NCBI GenBank assembly: GCA_963792025.1 | Contig: CAWBUS010000005.1 | Location: 679,976 to 743,975 of the forward strand | DNA from: Ginsengibacter sp963792025 | Lineage (GTDB): Bacteria; Bacteroidota; Bacteroidia; Chitinophagales; Chitinophagaceae | DNA length: 64,000 nt | Reading direction: 5' to 3' | In this document: positions 54,240 to 64,000 of the stretch, in pieces | Layout of the letters: every line of letters starts with the position of its first letter | Position numbering within the stretch: the stretch's first letter is position 1 | The notes under the pieces: generated by a model | Told to the model about the DNA's origin: nothing | Database searches by the model: none | The model's input: only the letters and a program-made list of their open reading frames with translations | Translations under genes and position numbers: made by a program

Positions 54240-55156
54240 CAGGGCTGTTGCATTCTAAATTAGAATAAATATCTTTAGAGTTAATCATAAAAAGATAGAT
54301 ATGGGTGAAGTTAAAAGTATTATTGAATTTTTTGAAAAAATACCTGATCGGCGCAGAGGGGCAGGCCAGCGTCATGAGCAAACTTTTGTGTTGTTGCTGG
54401 TATTAATGAGTACCATGAGCGGCTATTTGGGATATCGTGCCATTGGGGATTTTATCAAAAGAAATAAGGAATCGCTATTAGAACATTTGCAACCTAAAAA
54501 AAACAGGTTGCCGAGTTTTGATACGGTAAGGCGTATTGTTCAAGGGATTGATTTTTCTTTAGTGAGTAAGCAGTTTTCCCGTTGGGCATCCCAATATGTA
54601 AAGCTGTCCAGGCATGAATGGGTAAGCATAGATGGGAAGGTTATAGGAGGCACAGTCACTAACGCAAATAGTTCTAATCAGCAATTTGTGAGCCTCGTGA
54701 GTCTGTATTGTTCTAAGCAAAAACTGGTTATCGGCAATCAAAAAGTGCTGCATAAAAAAGAAAACGAGATTACTATAGTGCAGCAGTTGATTGAGGCATT
54801 GGAGTTAGAGGGTGTAACCTTTAGTTTAGACGCACTTCATTGCCAAAAAAAACCACAGCAATCATTATTAACGGCAAAAACGATTATGTGATAGGAGTAA
54901 AAAAGAACCAACCGGTACTTTACAATAAAATAGAAACGATTATGGCTGATAAAAATAAAAGAAGTAGCTGGTATGCTGAAATACAAATCAATAAAGGCCG
55001 CACAGAGTTTAGGTCTATTACTGTGAGTGATAACCTTGAAGGCATTAGCGATTAATGGATAGGATTAAATCAGCTAATCAGCATTCATAGAATAGTAAAT
55101 ACGAAAGGTAATAAAACAGAAGAGACTGCTTATTTTATAAGTAGTAAACAATCCAA
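54240..55156 (+). mobile_element. Decayed ISAs1-family insertion sequence fragment
   Basis: The likely left end is CAGGGCTGTTGCATTC at 54240-54255, which resembles ISAs1 terminal repeats. The transposase starts at 54301 and is readable to about 55156, where it joins the glycosidase gene. Its right end and the C-terminal part of the transposase are missing. The orientation is opposite to the flanking genes. Confidence 0.75.
54301..55156 (+). pseudogene. ISAs1 family transposase, frameshifted, interrupted and truncated
   Basis: The N-terminal half (54301-54891, IEFFEKIPDRRRGAGQRHEQ, and VSIDGKVIGGTV with the catalytic-aspartate region) is typical of the ISAs1 DDE transposases. At the A8 run (54845-54852) the frame breaks; reading continues as TTAIIINGKNDYVIGVKKNQ in another frame. 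An in-frame TAA at 55053 follows, after which the homologous text WIGLNQLISIHRIV and TEETAYFISSKQSN still reads on to about 55156. So one frameshift, one nonsense change and a 3' truncation inactivate it. Confidence 0.85.
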
Positions 55157-56435
55157 TGTCGTAAGTGCAGCGCCAATATTGGGCCATGTTGATTAACCCG
55201 TAGGCAGCGTTAGAACGCTGACTGTAGAATAAACCACCCTGTTCAATATCTCCTTCCTTTTGATATCCTCCTACTGAAAAGTTTCTCGTTACTTCAATAC
55301 CCAACGGGCCAATACCAACAGGATATAATATGCCTCTTGTATTTGTAACATTCTTTGCATACCATGCTCCCCGGGGAATAAAATCAAGCAGTGGCGCATC
55401 TTGCGGGGTCGCCTGCTCCAACCGGTTGGCCGCACAAAGACCATAAAATGGCGCCTGGAAATTGTAATTCAAATGATAGTCGCCGTTCCATGCAGGCGTG
55501 TCGGTAGTTGTCCAACCAAATATTCCGGGAGGGAATTTCGCATCACGGCTACAGGCTGACATGGTATAAAGCCCCTGGTAATACGCCTTCATTAAAACAC
55601 TATCTTCAACCGTTATAGAAGATTTACTCCAATAGCTGTTCCACCATTTTTTATGAAGTTGCAACAGAAGTGCAATAGAATCCTGGTTGATTTCTTTAAT
55701 CCGCCTTAGCACATATTCCAACAGCGATTTATTTTTAAACTTGCTTTCAATGGCAAGTACTATCAGCAGTTTCTTTCCCGGCAGTAATACAATATTATTG
55801 GTGTTGTAATTGATCGTTTTTAATGCAACGGCTACTTCTGTTGATATATCTACACTATCATTAAATGCCCGTGTTAGCCAATGAATTTGTTGTTCTTCGC
55901 CCTTTTTTAATTCTGCCCTGTGGCTTTCCGGGGCAGTTAAATTAACCAAAATCCTGGCTGCTTTATTTACTGCTTCAAGTTCAATAACCACCAGGTTTTC
56001 TGTTGCTGATACCCATGATTTAGCTTTAACCGCTGCATTGTTTTTTTGCAGAAGGCAGGTAGTAATTCCATTGCGGATGAGCTGTTCGGCAGAAAAGGCA
56101 GCGTCGTTAAACCCTTCAATATTTATATCAACAAATGCAGCAACACGTGGCCCCGACAAACCATCCGCCTGTGAACGCAGCCGCCAAAAATCATTCTTTG
56201 ACAAATAGTAACGCAACCCGGTACCGCTGTATCCCAAACTCATCATTACATCACCATTGCCCATTAATGGAGCATCAATAGAAACATCATTTGGGATATG
56301 CGAAGGAGGTTTATTCCAAATATTTTTAAATGCTGCCGGCTGGGCCGTTACAGATAGCTTCGTTTGCCCACGAACACCTAATGATAAAAGAAGGAATAAA
56401 AAAAATATATTGATTTTTACGGGCATAATTTTCAC
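55074..56435 (-). pseudogene. Secreted glycosidase of GH95/GH65-like type, truncated by the ISAs1 fragment
   Basis: The ORF starts at 56435 with a signal peptide and a beta domain (IDAPLMGNGDVMMSLGYSGT, LSKNDFW). The barrel begins near residue 300 with FGWTTTDTPAWNGDYHLNYN, as in GH95 relatives. After AAYGLINMAQYWRCTYD (about base 55158) the remaining 28 residues (IGLFTTYKISSLF onward) are antisense of the transposase. About 300-350 residues of the C-terminal catalytic part are missing on both sides of the IS. The protein is unlikely to be active. The exact GH family is not certain; GH95-like is from motif resemblance only. Confidence 0.8.
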
Positions 56436-56526
56436 TTTTAATCCATCCCTGGTAATTTCATGTCATCTGCACGGGTTAATAAAAATGTCATCTTACCGAT
56501 ATTTCTATTTTGTCTCAATTGCATAA

Positions 56527-58491
56527 CTATTTGTTCACAAGGAAATGTACAATGCGGCAGGCGTTGCCTCCGGGTTCGCCGTTAGTTGATACTATTTTCA
56601 CTTCCAACAGGTGCTTTCCTGTTTTCAAACCATCTGCTAAAATCAAATACCAGGGCAGATGTAATGAATTGCTCCATTGGGTGAATAGACTCATGGTCCG
56701 GGCCTTGCCTTTATCAACCCTGTATTCGATAACGCCGGCGTCAGGCTCTGATACAATGGCTACGCCCACAGCATTTCCGCTGAATGAAAATGCAAACGAA
56801 CTTCCCGGCTTGGTACCTTCCAAAACAGGAACATGTACAAATCCTTCCCGTGTCTCTTTTTGATCGGATGGTTGCCAATTATCGATAACTGAAAATCCAT
56901 GAAGATCAGATGCCTGTTGAACATCTTCATAAACTCCATTGTTATACGAGTTTTTGTTTAGCGGCCGCGGAAGTTTTACTCCCGAAACATCTTCATCACT
57001 ATATCGCATAGACGCAATTTGGAGCAGGGATTTTATGGATTGATAATAAACATTTTGTCCGTATGGAGAAGGATGCAAATCTTTAAAATCATCTTTCCAG
57101 GTAAATTCGCCGTGCCGTATTCTTTCATATACTTCTTTAGCAAGGTTGATAAACGGAAGATGATAATATGCAGCTAATTGCCTGTGCACCTTCACTTCAA
57201 GGGGTTCAACATTATTATCAAAATCATGATTCTTATCTTCGTCGGCAAAAGCCATTACCACAATATTCATAAAAGGATTGGCAGTAAGCGCATGACGAAT
57301 AATACCTTCCATAGCCCGAACCTGCAATGACGAATCGGTTCCATTAGCGTGATCATTCACCGCCGCTTCCAGGAAAAGGAGATCAATTTTGCCTTTATCT
57401 AAAACATCATGCTGCAAACGAAATGCATGGGGCACGCTTCCTAAAGAAGGAATACCGGCCGGAATAAATGTAAAATTTGTTTGCGGATAGGTTTCCTGTA
57501 AATACCGGCAAACTTTATCTCTCCAACCGTGGTTATAAGTAATAGAGCCACCCAGGAAAGCTACTGTTAGTTTTCGTCTATCCCTCATATTCCGAATGGT
57601 ATTATTCAGTCCTCGGCTTGGTTCAATAAATGTTGCAGAAGATAAAGTCTCTGTAACAGGAACAGCATGTTGAGTAATGAAATCAGCATAATGTTCGGGA
57701 TGGTCGATATTAAAATGATGACCCATTAATGAAATGTTATTCCACATAGTATCAACTATTATAGAGCCACCAGGACGCAGGTATTTTGCAGCCAGGATGG
57801 TTGTATTTTCTGCAACAGGAACAACACTATCGCTTGCACACACCACATGAACAACAGGTATTTTATATGCAGCCAATGATTCAATATTATCAATTGGATT
57901 GTCGCGGAAATTGAGCGCTTCCTGTTCTGTAAACGAATAAGCGGCTAAACATTTTTTCCAATCATCCGAACTTCCAACGCCTTTTCCTTTGCCACCCGGC
58001 CAACTTTTTATATCAAGAACCGGCGCTTCGGCATAGATGCAACTTACTTTGTCAGGATTTCGTTTTGCCCATTCATAAATATATAATCCACCGCGGCTCA
58101 CACCCTCCAAAACAGATTTTCTTGCAAGCGGATAGTGACTGATGAGATGTTGATAAAACACTTCCCATATTCGCATGGCTGCCGGGCTGCCATACATATC
58201 ACGGCAATCAATAAACGCAATATGAAAACCTCCGGATAGTAAGATGCTGTCCATTTCATAATGCCAGTCCGGGAAATAGGCACGCCATACCCACGGGTTA
58301 CCGGGTAATGCGTGCACAGGCTGTACAATGTAAGCGCTCCGTCCCTCAATTGAAAATGACTCTTCTTGAAAACCATGCCACATCGATTTCACAGGAGTTT
58401 GCGAATAGCCTGCCGTTATCAACAAACAAAAAATGACGGTAATCGTAAACCCTTTTTTTAGCATCCTTAAGCGTGTGGCGTTATTTATCAA
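56527..58491 (-). CDS. Secreted alpha/beta hydrolase-SGNH esterase fusion
   Basis: This 654-residue exported protein (signal to about residue 30) joins two esterase folds. Residues 45-270 form an alpha/beta hydrolase with nucleophile elbow GVSRGGLYIYEWAKRN near 145. Residues 300-480 form an SGNH/GDSL hydrolase with the block I GGSITYNHGW (GGS in place of GDS), block III AAVNDHANG and the C-terminal DLHPSPYGQNVYY. The last 150 residues are a beta-rich domain. SGNH members in glycan loci remove acetyl or other ester groups, and this protein may do both. It lies between the beta-helix and truncated-glycosidase genes, with 86-91 bp gaps. Confidence 0.88.
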   Translation of the reverse strand: MINNATRLRMLKKGFTITVIFCLLITAGYSQTPVKSMWHGFQEESFSIEGRSAYIVQPVHALPGNPWVWRAYFPDWHYEMDSILLSGGFHIAFIDCRDMYGSPAAMRIWEVFYQHLISHYPLARKSVLEGVSRGGLYIYEWAKRNPDKVSCIYAEAPVLDIKSWPGGKGKGVGSSDDWKKCLAAYSFTEQEALNFRDNPIDNIESLAAYKIPVVHVVCASDSVVPVAENTTILAAKYLRPGGSIIVDTMWNNISLMGHHFNIDHPEHYADFITQHAVPVTETLSSATFIEPSRGLNNTIRNMRDRRKLTVAFLGGSITYNHGWRDKVCRYLQETYPQTNFTFIPAGIPSLGSVPHAFRLQHDVLDKGKIDLLFLEAAVNDHANGTDSSLQVRAMEGIIRHALTANPFMNIVVMAFADEDKNHDFDNNVEPLEVKVHRQLAAYYHLPFINLAKEVYERIRHGEFTWKDDFKDLHPSPYGQNVYYQSIKSLLQIASMRYSDEDVSGVKLPRPLNKNSYNNGVYEDVQQASDLHGFSVIDNWQPSDQKETREGFVHVPVLEGTKPGSSFAFSFSGNAVGVAIVSEPDAGVIEYRVDKGKARTMSLFTQWSNSLHLPWYLILADGLKTGKHLLEVKIVSTNGEPGGNACRIVHFLVNK

Positions 58492-58577
58492 ATCAATAAA
58501 CTACTATTTGTTAATGATCTTTCCTGTTAGTTACATCGGCAACTTAAAATCATTACCCGTTTCTAAAATCATTAAAT

Positions 58578-60662
58578 CTATTGTAACATGTTCCTTTCAA
58601 CCGATGATTCAAATGCTTCAATAACCTCTTTAGGTAATTTCGCTAATTCTTTCCATTGCTTATTACCTGTAACTCCCGCCGCCTCAACATCAAATGGTTT
58701 AAAGCCGATCTTATTAATTACAGAATGATTTTTAAATTTAAAATTAAATGCTGATGCATTCACAAATTGCGGATCCTGCATGATACTATGCGCATCCTTC
58801 CCACTCTTTTGCTGCCATTCTCTAAGCGTCGAATAGTTTATAGGATTGGCGCCATAAGAGCCGGTAGATTGAATGAAAATAACTTTATCATTATTCATGT
58901 TCCAATAACAATTACTATCAAGAGTGACGTTTCCGGTTTGCCATGCGCCTTGCAACAGGTACCCATTATCCGTTAGTATAATATTATTTTTAAAATCAAG
59001 GCTGTGATGATTTTCAACCCTTGAAAATTGTGCCTGGAATTTTTTATTAAAAGCGAAAATGTTATTTCTAATAATATTATTTTCTCCGTAATGCTGATGA
59101 AAACCTCCTGTTTTAGTATGATACACAAGGTTATCTTCCAGCAAAATATTTGATGAACCTTCATCAGTGTAAAGACCCCATCCGCCATAGTCATAAGAAT
59201 ATATATCATTTACCCGGTTATGGCTTACTTCCGTTCCGTTAGAAATACCCAACGTATAAACGGCAGCCATATCACTTAATACACCCCATCCAATATGGTG
59301 AATATGGTTATAGATTATTTTATTACTAACCGAAGGGCTAAACGCATATCCCCAAATCCATCCCACTGAAATGCCGGTGTACCTGAAATCGCCAACATCG
59401 TTATGAGAAATAATATTATTTGCTGACTGGGCAATAAAAATTCCAACGGCTGAAGGAAAATCTAATCCGCCGGAATGGATAATGCAATTGTCTACTTTAT
59501 TATAAGAAGTCCATTGCGATTTGTTTTCACGGATAACAGTTTCTCCAATCCTGATTCCCCCACCGCCCAAATCATGCAGGTAGCTATTCGTAATTTCACA
59601 ATGTTGCACTCCTTTCCTTAGCCAAATAGCATATTGCCCGGTATGAGCAATTTCACAATGATTGAAGCGGATATTTTGTGCATTATCAATCGTTATAGCT
59701 GCATCAATTTTTTGAGCGGCCTGGTATGCTTCATAGCCGTTAAAAATATAATTGCAATATTTAAATGCAATGCCATCAAACAAAATATTTTCTATAGGAT
59801 GTGTTGAATCGCCTTGTATTACCAATAACTTTTCCAGGACCGGGATGACTGCCTGCACTTCGCTTACATTTCCTTGTGGAATATATTTGATTGTATCATT
59901 TTGCAATTGCCATTCGTTCACTGTATCTAAAGCAGCGGGATAATTTTCAAAATAAAACATAGCCGGTTTTCCCAACAAAGCCCAGTCACCATTGATAGTG
60001 CCGGTTGAATAAAATGATGTATCAACAGAGTTTAATGAATCGATCGTTCGCATAGTATTATCCCACTTGTGAAACATATTAAACCGTACTTTTTGCAAGT
60101 CGCTTTTAGGTAATGATGCCAGTGTATTAAATTCTGCTAACGGAATTTGAAATTGTTGCGTGAATCGAGATTTATTCTCACTATCCGGGACATCTATTAC
60201 TTTTCCCAGGCTGAAATAATTATCAATGTTTGGTGTTCTTGCTCTAACGGCCCTTTTGCCATTGATGTACAAATCATAAGGTTTTATACTTCCTGCATTC
60301 TGAATTAGACCAGATAGAATTTTGGCTCCATTTAAAGTAACTTTTTGGCCACCACTTACAACAGGATGCGCATTGGGCAAAGCCTTAAATATAATTTGCA
60401 AATCACCGGTCCCGCCATTTTCAGATGCGATTTGGATTGGTTGTTCCAGGTTATAATCACCATCATTAAGAAAAATAGTAATCGTTCCTTTTGGGTTTGA
60501 TTGTTTTAAACCTGGAAGCATTGCTATTGCCTTTTGTAAAGTTGTTGGCGTTTGTGCGGAACCGTTACCACTTCCGGCAGGCGATACATAAATAGAGATA
60601 TCGCCGGCAAAGGCCGGAAGAAGGATACCTGATATTGCAATCGTGAAAAATATTTTCAGCAT
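58578..60662 (-). CDS. Secreted right-handed parallel beta-helix protein
   Basis: This 694-residue exported protein (signal MLKIFFTIAISGILLPAFAG) carries parallel beta-helix repeats at about residues 320-600, with typical NIRFNHCEIAHTGQYAIWLR, NKVDNCIIHSGGLDFPSAVG, NNIISHNDVGDFRYTGISVG and LEDNLVYHTKTGGFHQHYG. The N-terminal third (VSPAGSGNGSAQTPTTLQKA) is the usual pectate-lyase/polysaccharide-lyase lead-in. Such folds act as glycosidases or lyases, or as binding scaffolds; the catalytic residues cannot be read. Its 70-bp gap to the GH38 gene suggests one operon. Confidence 0.85.
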   Translation of the reverse strand: MLKIFFTIAISGILLPAFAGDISIYVSPAGSGNGSAQTPTTLQKAIAMLPGLKQSNPKGTITIFLNDGDYNLEQPIQIASENGGTGDLQIIFKALPNAHPVVSGGQKVTLNGAKILSGLIQNAGSIKPYDLYINGKRAVRARTPNIDNYFSLGKVIDVPDSENKSRFTQQFQIPLAEFNTLASLPKSDLQKVRFNMFHKWDNTMRTIDSLNSVDTSFYSTGTINGDWALLGKPAMFYFENYPAALDTVNEWQLQNDTIKYIPQGNVSEVQAVIPVLEKLLVIQGDSTHPIENILFDGIAFKYCNYIFNGYEAYQAAQKIDAAITIDNAQNIRFNHCEIAHTGQYAIWLRKGVQHCEITNSYLHDLGGGGIRIGETVIRENKSQWTSYNKVDNCIIHSGGLDFPSAVGIFIAQSANNIISHNDVGDFRYTGISVGWIWGYAFSPSVSNKIIYNHIHHIGWGVLSDMAAVYTLGISNGTEVSHNRVNDIYSYDYGGWGLYTDEGSSNILLEDNLVYHTKTGGFHQHYGENNIIRNNIFAFNKKFQAQFSRVENHHSLDFKNNIILTDNGYLLQGAWQTGNVTLDSNCYWNMNNDKVIFIQSTGSYGANPINYSTLREWQQKSGKDAHSIMQDPQFVNASAFNFKFKNHSVINKIGFKPFDVEAAGVTGNKQWKELAKLPKEVIEAFESSVERNMLQ

Positions 60663-60732
60663 AATTGTTTCTTATTTATTTTTTGAATCCATACGTGGTG
60701 TTACAAAAACTTCTATATCCCCATTATCGTCT

Positions 60733-63700
60733 TTAATTCATTTTCAATTTTAAATCCACCACACCCATACCTTCTATTGTAATATTTTCATTGATGGGAA
60801 TTTGTATTCCCGTGTCAACATTTATAAGATGTGATGGTTTTATATCTTTCCATATAAATGCCGTTATTTCTGCTGCTGGTTCAGGGTTATACATCCTTAC
60901 CAGGTAATTGCCATCGTCGCCGGGCGTGATACTCGTAACCACAATGCGGCTACTGGTTAATGCAAATAATTCGGAGGGAAGCGCTTCTTCATTGTTAACC
61001 GGTATGGCTATTAATGGTTGTGTAAATGCCGAGGCATATTTTTCCATCTCTGAAGAATTGATCATTCCATGAGGCCTTAATGCATACCTGAAATGAGCAA
61101 CCCCTTCCTGGTCAGCTTTATAATTTGTATACCAGTAATTATTCATGGCATAACTAAACCAGGTGGAAGTTGGCCTGCCGTCTTTTTTCCACTTTTTAAG
61201 ACTTTGATTTACCAGCAGCCTTTCATCAATCATACTATCCGGTTCCAATAAAGGCGTTTCAAGCAATATTAATTGCAAACCTTTGTGGGCCATTGAGGCG
61301 TCTAACCATCTTCTGCCATACAGAAAGTCCATGTTCGATCCGGGTAACTGATCTGCGAGGTATTTCATGGAACCATAACCTGCGTCTACGGTTGTCTTAA
61401 TAAGCGATGAATTAAATGGAAATCCAAAATGAACGGCTTCTTTTTTTCTGACAGCTTTTTTGTCGATAATATTTTCAATTTCTGCTTCATTGCTTTCTGC
61501 ATATAAGGATATTCTTCTTTCCAATTTATTGGCGCCAAGCGCATCAGAAGTAATTGCGATGGTCGTAAGCACCGGCCCTCTTTCCAAAACCTTTACCTGC
61601 ACCTTCCCGTTTGTTTCAGCATCTTCAGGATTGTAGCCCGGCACATACCAGTAGCTGTTCAATCCCTGGTTATTAAAACTTCCTGCATAATTGAAATTGG
61701 TTCCATCTTCTAAAGTTGTTATGCTCCCGTTAGTCTTATCCCAACGCAACCATACGTGACCGTTAGATAAAGAACTGTCTGTGATTATAAAATTTTCTTC
61801 CGCCGCAGGCGCTTCTTCATCTGTAATTTCAAAAATAGAAGTTCCTAACGGCGGCACGTTACCCGCAATAAAAACAGAAGTACCATCACTTAATTTTTGT
61901 AACGGCATTTTTTCGCCTGAAGCATTTTTTACAGACTTGACGGTAATATTTGCCGGAAGTATTACAGGCCCGGTACGACTCCAGGAAGATGTATTGAATA
62001 CAGCAATTTTTCCTGATTGAATATTACTCACCGGTTGAAACAAATTTTTTTCTAAAGAATCAATCTCTTTATCAGCATCCAACATAAATTGTTTCTTTAT
62101 ACGCCATTGTTCGGCAACAAAGGGAAGGTCCGGCTCCGAAGTACTGTTATAGGCACCCCATGTATGTTCATGGAACATGATGATATTTCTCCAGGCGTTA
62201 TAAAATTTGTCTTTATCATATTCTTTAGGCTTAAGCATCGAATACAATGTTGTGAGTTGTTGCAGCCGCAAACTATTTGTCCTGTTTTTTCCTTCTTCAT
62301 AAGCGCTAGAAAGAGCGCCATCTTCCCAATAAGGCGTTATATCTCCTTTTACTATGGGAATGCTGCTTCCATATTTTTCTTCAAATTTTTCAAAAAGTTT
62401 TTGAGTTGTATTCAAGATAATTTTTGGTGACGCATATTTTTCATTCCATTGCTTTACAAAATCTGAAATGGTAGAATCAATTGGTCCGTTATCTGAAACA
62501 ATGTTGTATCGCCATTGTACAATATCATAGGGATATTTTTCCGCAGTCAATTCATCCAAATAGGCAGCGATTTTCTTGGGCCCCCTGTCAAATACGCCCC
62601 CAGGGCCGGTTCCATGCCATGACGAATATCCTTTCGCTGCAGCCCAGAATAGAATCTTTTCGTCGCCTGACGGAGAAGTCCACCAAACGGGTTTATCTCC
62701 CCATGCTTTTAAAAAATATCCAATCCGGTCTCCCAAATAGGGATGGCTTTCGCCAAGGAAATTAGGCCCGCTCGAGAAATATTTTACGCCTCCTTTGGCA
62801 AGAGCAGTTACCGTTGTCCATGCATACCCCGGCACATCTGAGATCATAGCGCTGTTAATTGTAAATCCAAATTCTTTTCTCAGTTTCTCAGCATAATCGG
62901 TGTAATGAAACGTTTCTTCAGGCTCACTCATACCCGTGAGAATATTGGCATATAAGCCGGATAAGCCAATGCTCCCCTCCTTTACAGCTGCAATAAATTT
63001 TTCTTTTTGAGCAGGAGCAGCTTGTTGTAAATAATTTTCAACCGCCCAAAGAGATTCAACATTCCATTTAAATTTTGCTGCTTCCGGATAGTCTTTTGTT
63101 TTATCTATCATCTGCAATGCATCATCAATATTTTTGTTATGGCTCTTTACTATTTCAGGCTGAACATTCGAGTAGCCTATATCGGTATGTGAATTATGAA
63201 TGAAATCCAGTTCCCTGTAAACAACCGGGTTCAGGTATACAAATTTGTCTACCAGTGTTTTTTTGCCAACCGAAACATTTATGAAAACGCTGTCTTTATG
63301 TACAACAGGATTTACCGGTATATCAAAATTGTTGATCCCATCTTTTTCGATAAATGAATACAATTCTTTGTTATTGACTTTTATTCTTAGTGTTTCATTT
63401 TTTCCAAAGTGTAAAGCAGTTAATGCAATTGGCTGTTTACCGCTTTTTAAAAGAAATGGCATTGGGTGTATGTCGGCCTTTTCTTCAAATGAAAATTTGA
63501 AGGCCATATACCAGTCGTTACTATTTTGTGCTTCGCCAACTACTTTTATTGTAACAGGAAATCCCGGTTTTACGCTGTTTAGCGGAAGCCTTAAATAATT
63601 AAAGCCATGTGCATCGTTTGCGCCATCCCTTTTTGTTTGTTCAAATACCAATGCAGAACTATCCGGAGCAACAAATTCCCAATTGGGCTTTTGATGATTG

Positions 63701-64000
63701 GGCAATGTAGTAAATGTCAGAACCTTTTTATCATTAACATACAGATCAAAATTGCGGTTACCGCCGCTGGTGCCTGAAGAGTGTCCTGCCACCCAACTAA
63801 AATATATGTATTTGCCTTTGGCATTTTTTGGAACAGGTGCAGTCTCCCATTCAATAACCTTTTTTCCATCAGTAGTTCGGGTTAATAAAGCAGTAGTTGC
63901 ATAATCGGGGAAGGCAGAAAAATAACTGATATTTTCACCACTGATCTCTCTTGTATAACCGCTGATCCAGTTTATTTTCCCAAAGAAGGGCACGACTTTC
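60733..64000 (-). CDS. Glycoside hydrolase family 38-like (alpha-mannosidase/DUF5054) protein, 5' end beyond window
   Basis: The minus-strand frame is open to the window edge, so the N-terminus (signal peptide) is missing and at least 1088 codons are present. The first 250 residues are a beta-sandwich with a galactose-binding look. A GH38-type catalytic domain follows: LDFIHNSHTDIGYSNVQPEI near residue 270, NVESLWAVENYL, FGFTINSAMISDVPGYAWTT and HEHTWGAYNSTSEPDLPFV near 600. The C-terminal beta domains end in TIEGMGVVDLKLKMN. GH38 enzymes retain configuration and need zinc; mannose is the usual substrate. This is the first gene of the run down to the IS. Confidence 0.85.
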   Translation of the reverse strand, partial: KVVPFFGKINWISGYTREISGENISYFSAFPDYATTALLTRTTDGKKVIEWETAPVPKNAKGKYIYFSWVAGHSSGTSGGNRNFDLYVNDKKVLTFTTLPNHQKPNWEFVAPDSSALVFEQTKRDGANDAHGFNYLRLPLNSVKPGFPVTIKVVGEAQNSNDWYMAFKFSFEEKADIHPMPFLLKSGKQPIALTALHFGKNETLRIKVNNKELYSFIEKDGINNFDIPVNPVVHKDSVFINVSVGKKTLVDKFVYLNPVVYRELDFIHNSHTDIGYSNVQPEIVKSHNKNIDDALQMIDKTKDYPEAAKFKWNVESLWAVENYLQQAAPAQKEKFIAAVKEGSIGLSGLYANILTGMSEPEETFHYTDYAEKLRKEFGFTINSAMISDVPGYAWTTVTALAKGGVKYFSSGPNFLGESHPYLGDRIGYFLKAWGDKPVWWTSPSGDEKILFWAAAKGYSSWHGTGPGGVFDRGPKKIAAYLDELTAEKYPYDIVQWRYNIVSDNGPIDSTISDFVKQWNEKYASPKIILNTTQKLFEKFEEKYGSSIPIVKGDITPYWEDGALSSAYEEGKNRTNSLRLQQLTTLYSMLKPKEYDKDKFYNAWRNIIMFHEHTWGAYNSTSEPDLPFVAEQWRIKKQFMLDADKEIDSLEKNLFQPVSNIQSGKIAVFNTSSWSRTGPVILPANITVKSVKNASGEKMPLQKLSDGTSVFIAGNVPPLGTSIFEITDEEAPAAEENFIITDSSLSNGHVWLRWDKTNGSITTLEDGTNFNYAGSFNNQGLNSYWYVPGYNPEDAETNGKVQVKVLERGPVLTTIAITSDALGANKLERRISLYAESNEAEIENIIDKKAVRKKEAVHFGFPFNSSLIKTTVDAGYGSMKYLADQLPGSNMDFLYGRRWLDASMAHKGLQLILLETPLLEPDSMIDERLLVNQSLKKWKKDGRPTSTWFSYAMNNYWYTNYKADQEGVAHFRYALRPHGMINSSEMEKYASAFTQPLIAIPVNNEEALPSELFALTSSRIVVTSITPGDDGNYLVRMYNPEPAAEITAFIWKDIKPSHLINVDTGIQIPINENITIEGMGVVDLKLKMN

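Noticed and set aside
54160..54381. 73-codon minus-strand ORF across the IS left end
   Set aside because: It spans the IS boundary and is a shadow of the transposase start; only noise on the other side.

Overview
The window looks like a chromosomal piece of a Bacteroidota bacterium, most likely of the Chitinophagaceae type. Evidence seen in the sequence: a SusC/SusD outer-membrane pair, a type IX secretion C-terminal sorting domain, a long Bacteroidota-type NusB next to YajC, promoters of the TTTG-N20/21-TAnnTTTG kind, many lipoproteins, and moderately AT-rich DNA. No rRNA, tRNA or CRISPR array was recognised. The species assignment is inference.

Layout. 1-8 kb is mostly housekeeping: the tail of a probable serine hydrolase, a class I aminotransferase, coaE, a tandem pair of unknown secreted paralogues, then nusB-DUF1573-yajC, and a secreted PQQ-type sugar dehydrogenase. 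8.1-10.0 kb is a group II intron with its reverse transcriptase, sitting directly after the T-tract of an intrinsic terminator. 10.2-29.5 kb is a same-strand array of seven roughly 800-residue MacB/FtsX-like ABC permease paralogues with no ATPase gene. Two of the seven carry single-base frameshifts, and two secreted non-transport proteins (a DUF4097-type TSGGN repeat protein and a DUF1080-like protein) are interleaved.

29.7-36.5 kb is an accessory region. Small unrelated genes (a lipoprotein, a 305-residue unknown, an 81-residue repeat protein, a VOC protein, a GlxA-type regulator, DinB, a CPA1 antiporter) are separated by diverged copies of one roughly 200-350 bp intergenic repeat. The copies all lie in the same orientation, and some begin within 6-8 nt of the preceding stop codon. 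This resembles a gene-cassette array, but no integrase is in the window.

36.8-50 kb holds a DHFR-like reductase, a deoR-susC-susD locus with a clear promoter and terminator, several lipoprotein genes, a REP-type tyrosine transposase (RAYT) element with palindromic ends and a 91-bp tandem duplication, and a beta-propeller/phosphoesterase protein. It ends in a cluster of REP-like palindromes near 50.1-50.4 kb.

50.5-64 kb is a minus-strand polysaccharide-degradation locus: a GH38-like mannosidase (running off the window), a parallel beta-helix protein, an alpha/beta hydrolase-SGNH esterase fusion, a glycosidase truncated by a decayed ISAs1 element, a Gfo/Idh/MocA dehydrogenase and a GH95 fucosidase. 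The genes probably act together on a fucose- or mannose-containing, partly acylated glycan.
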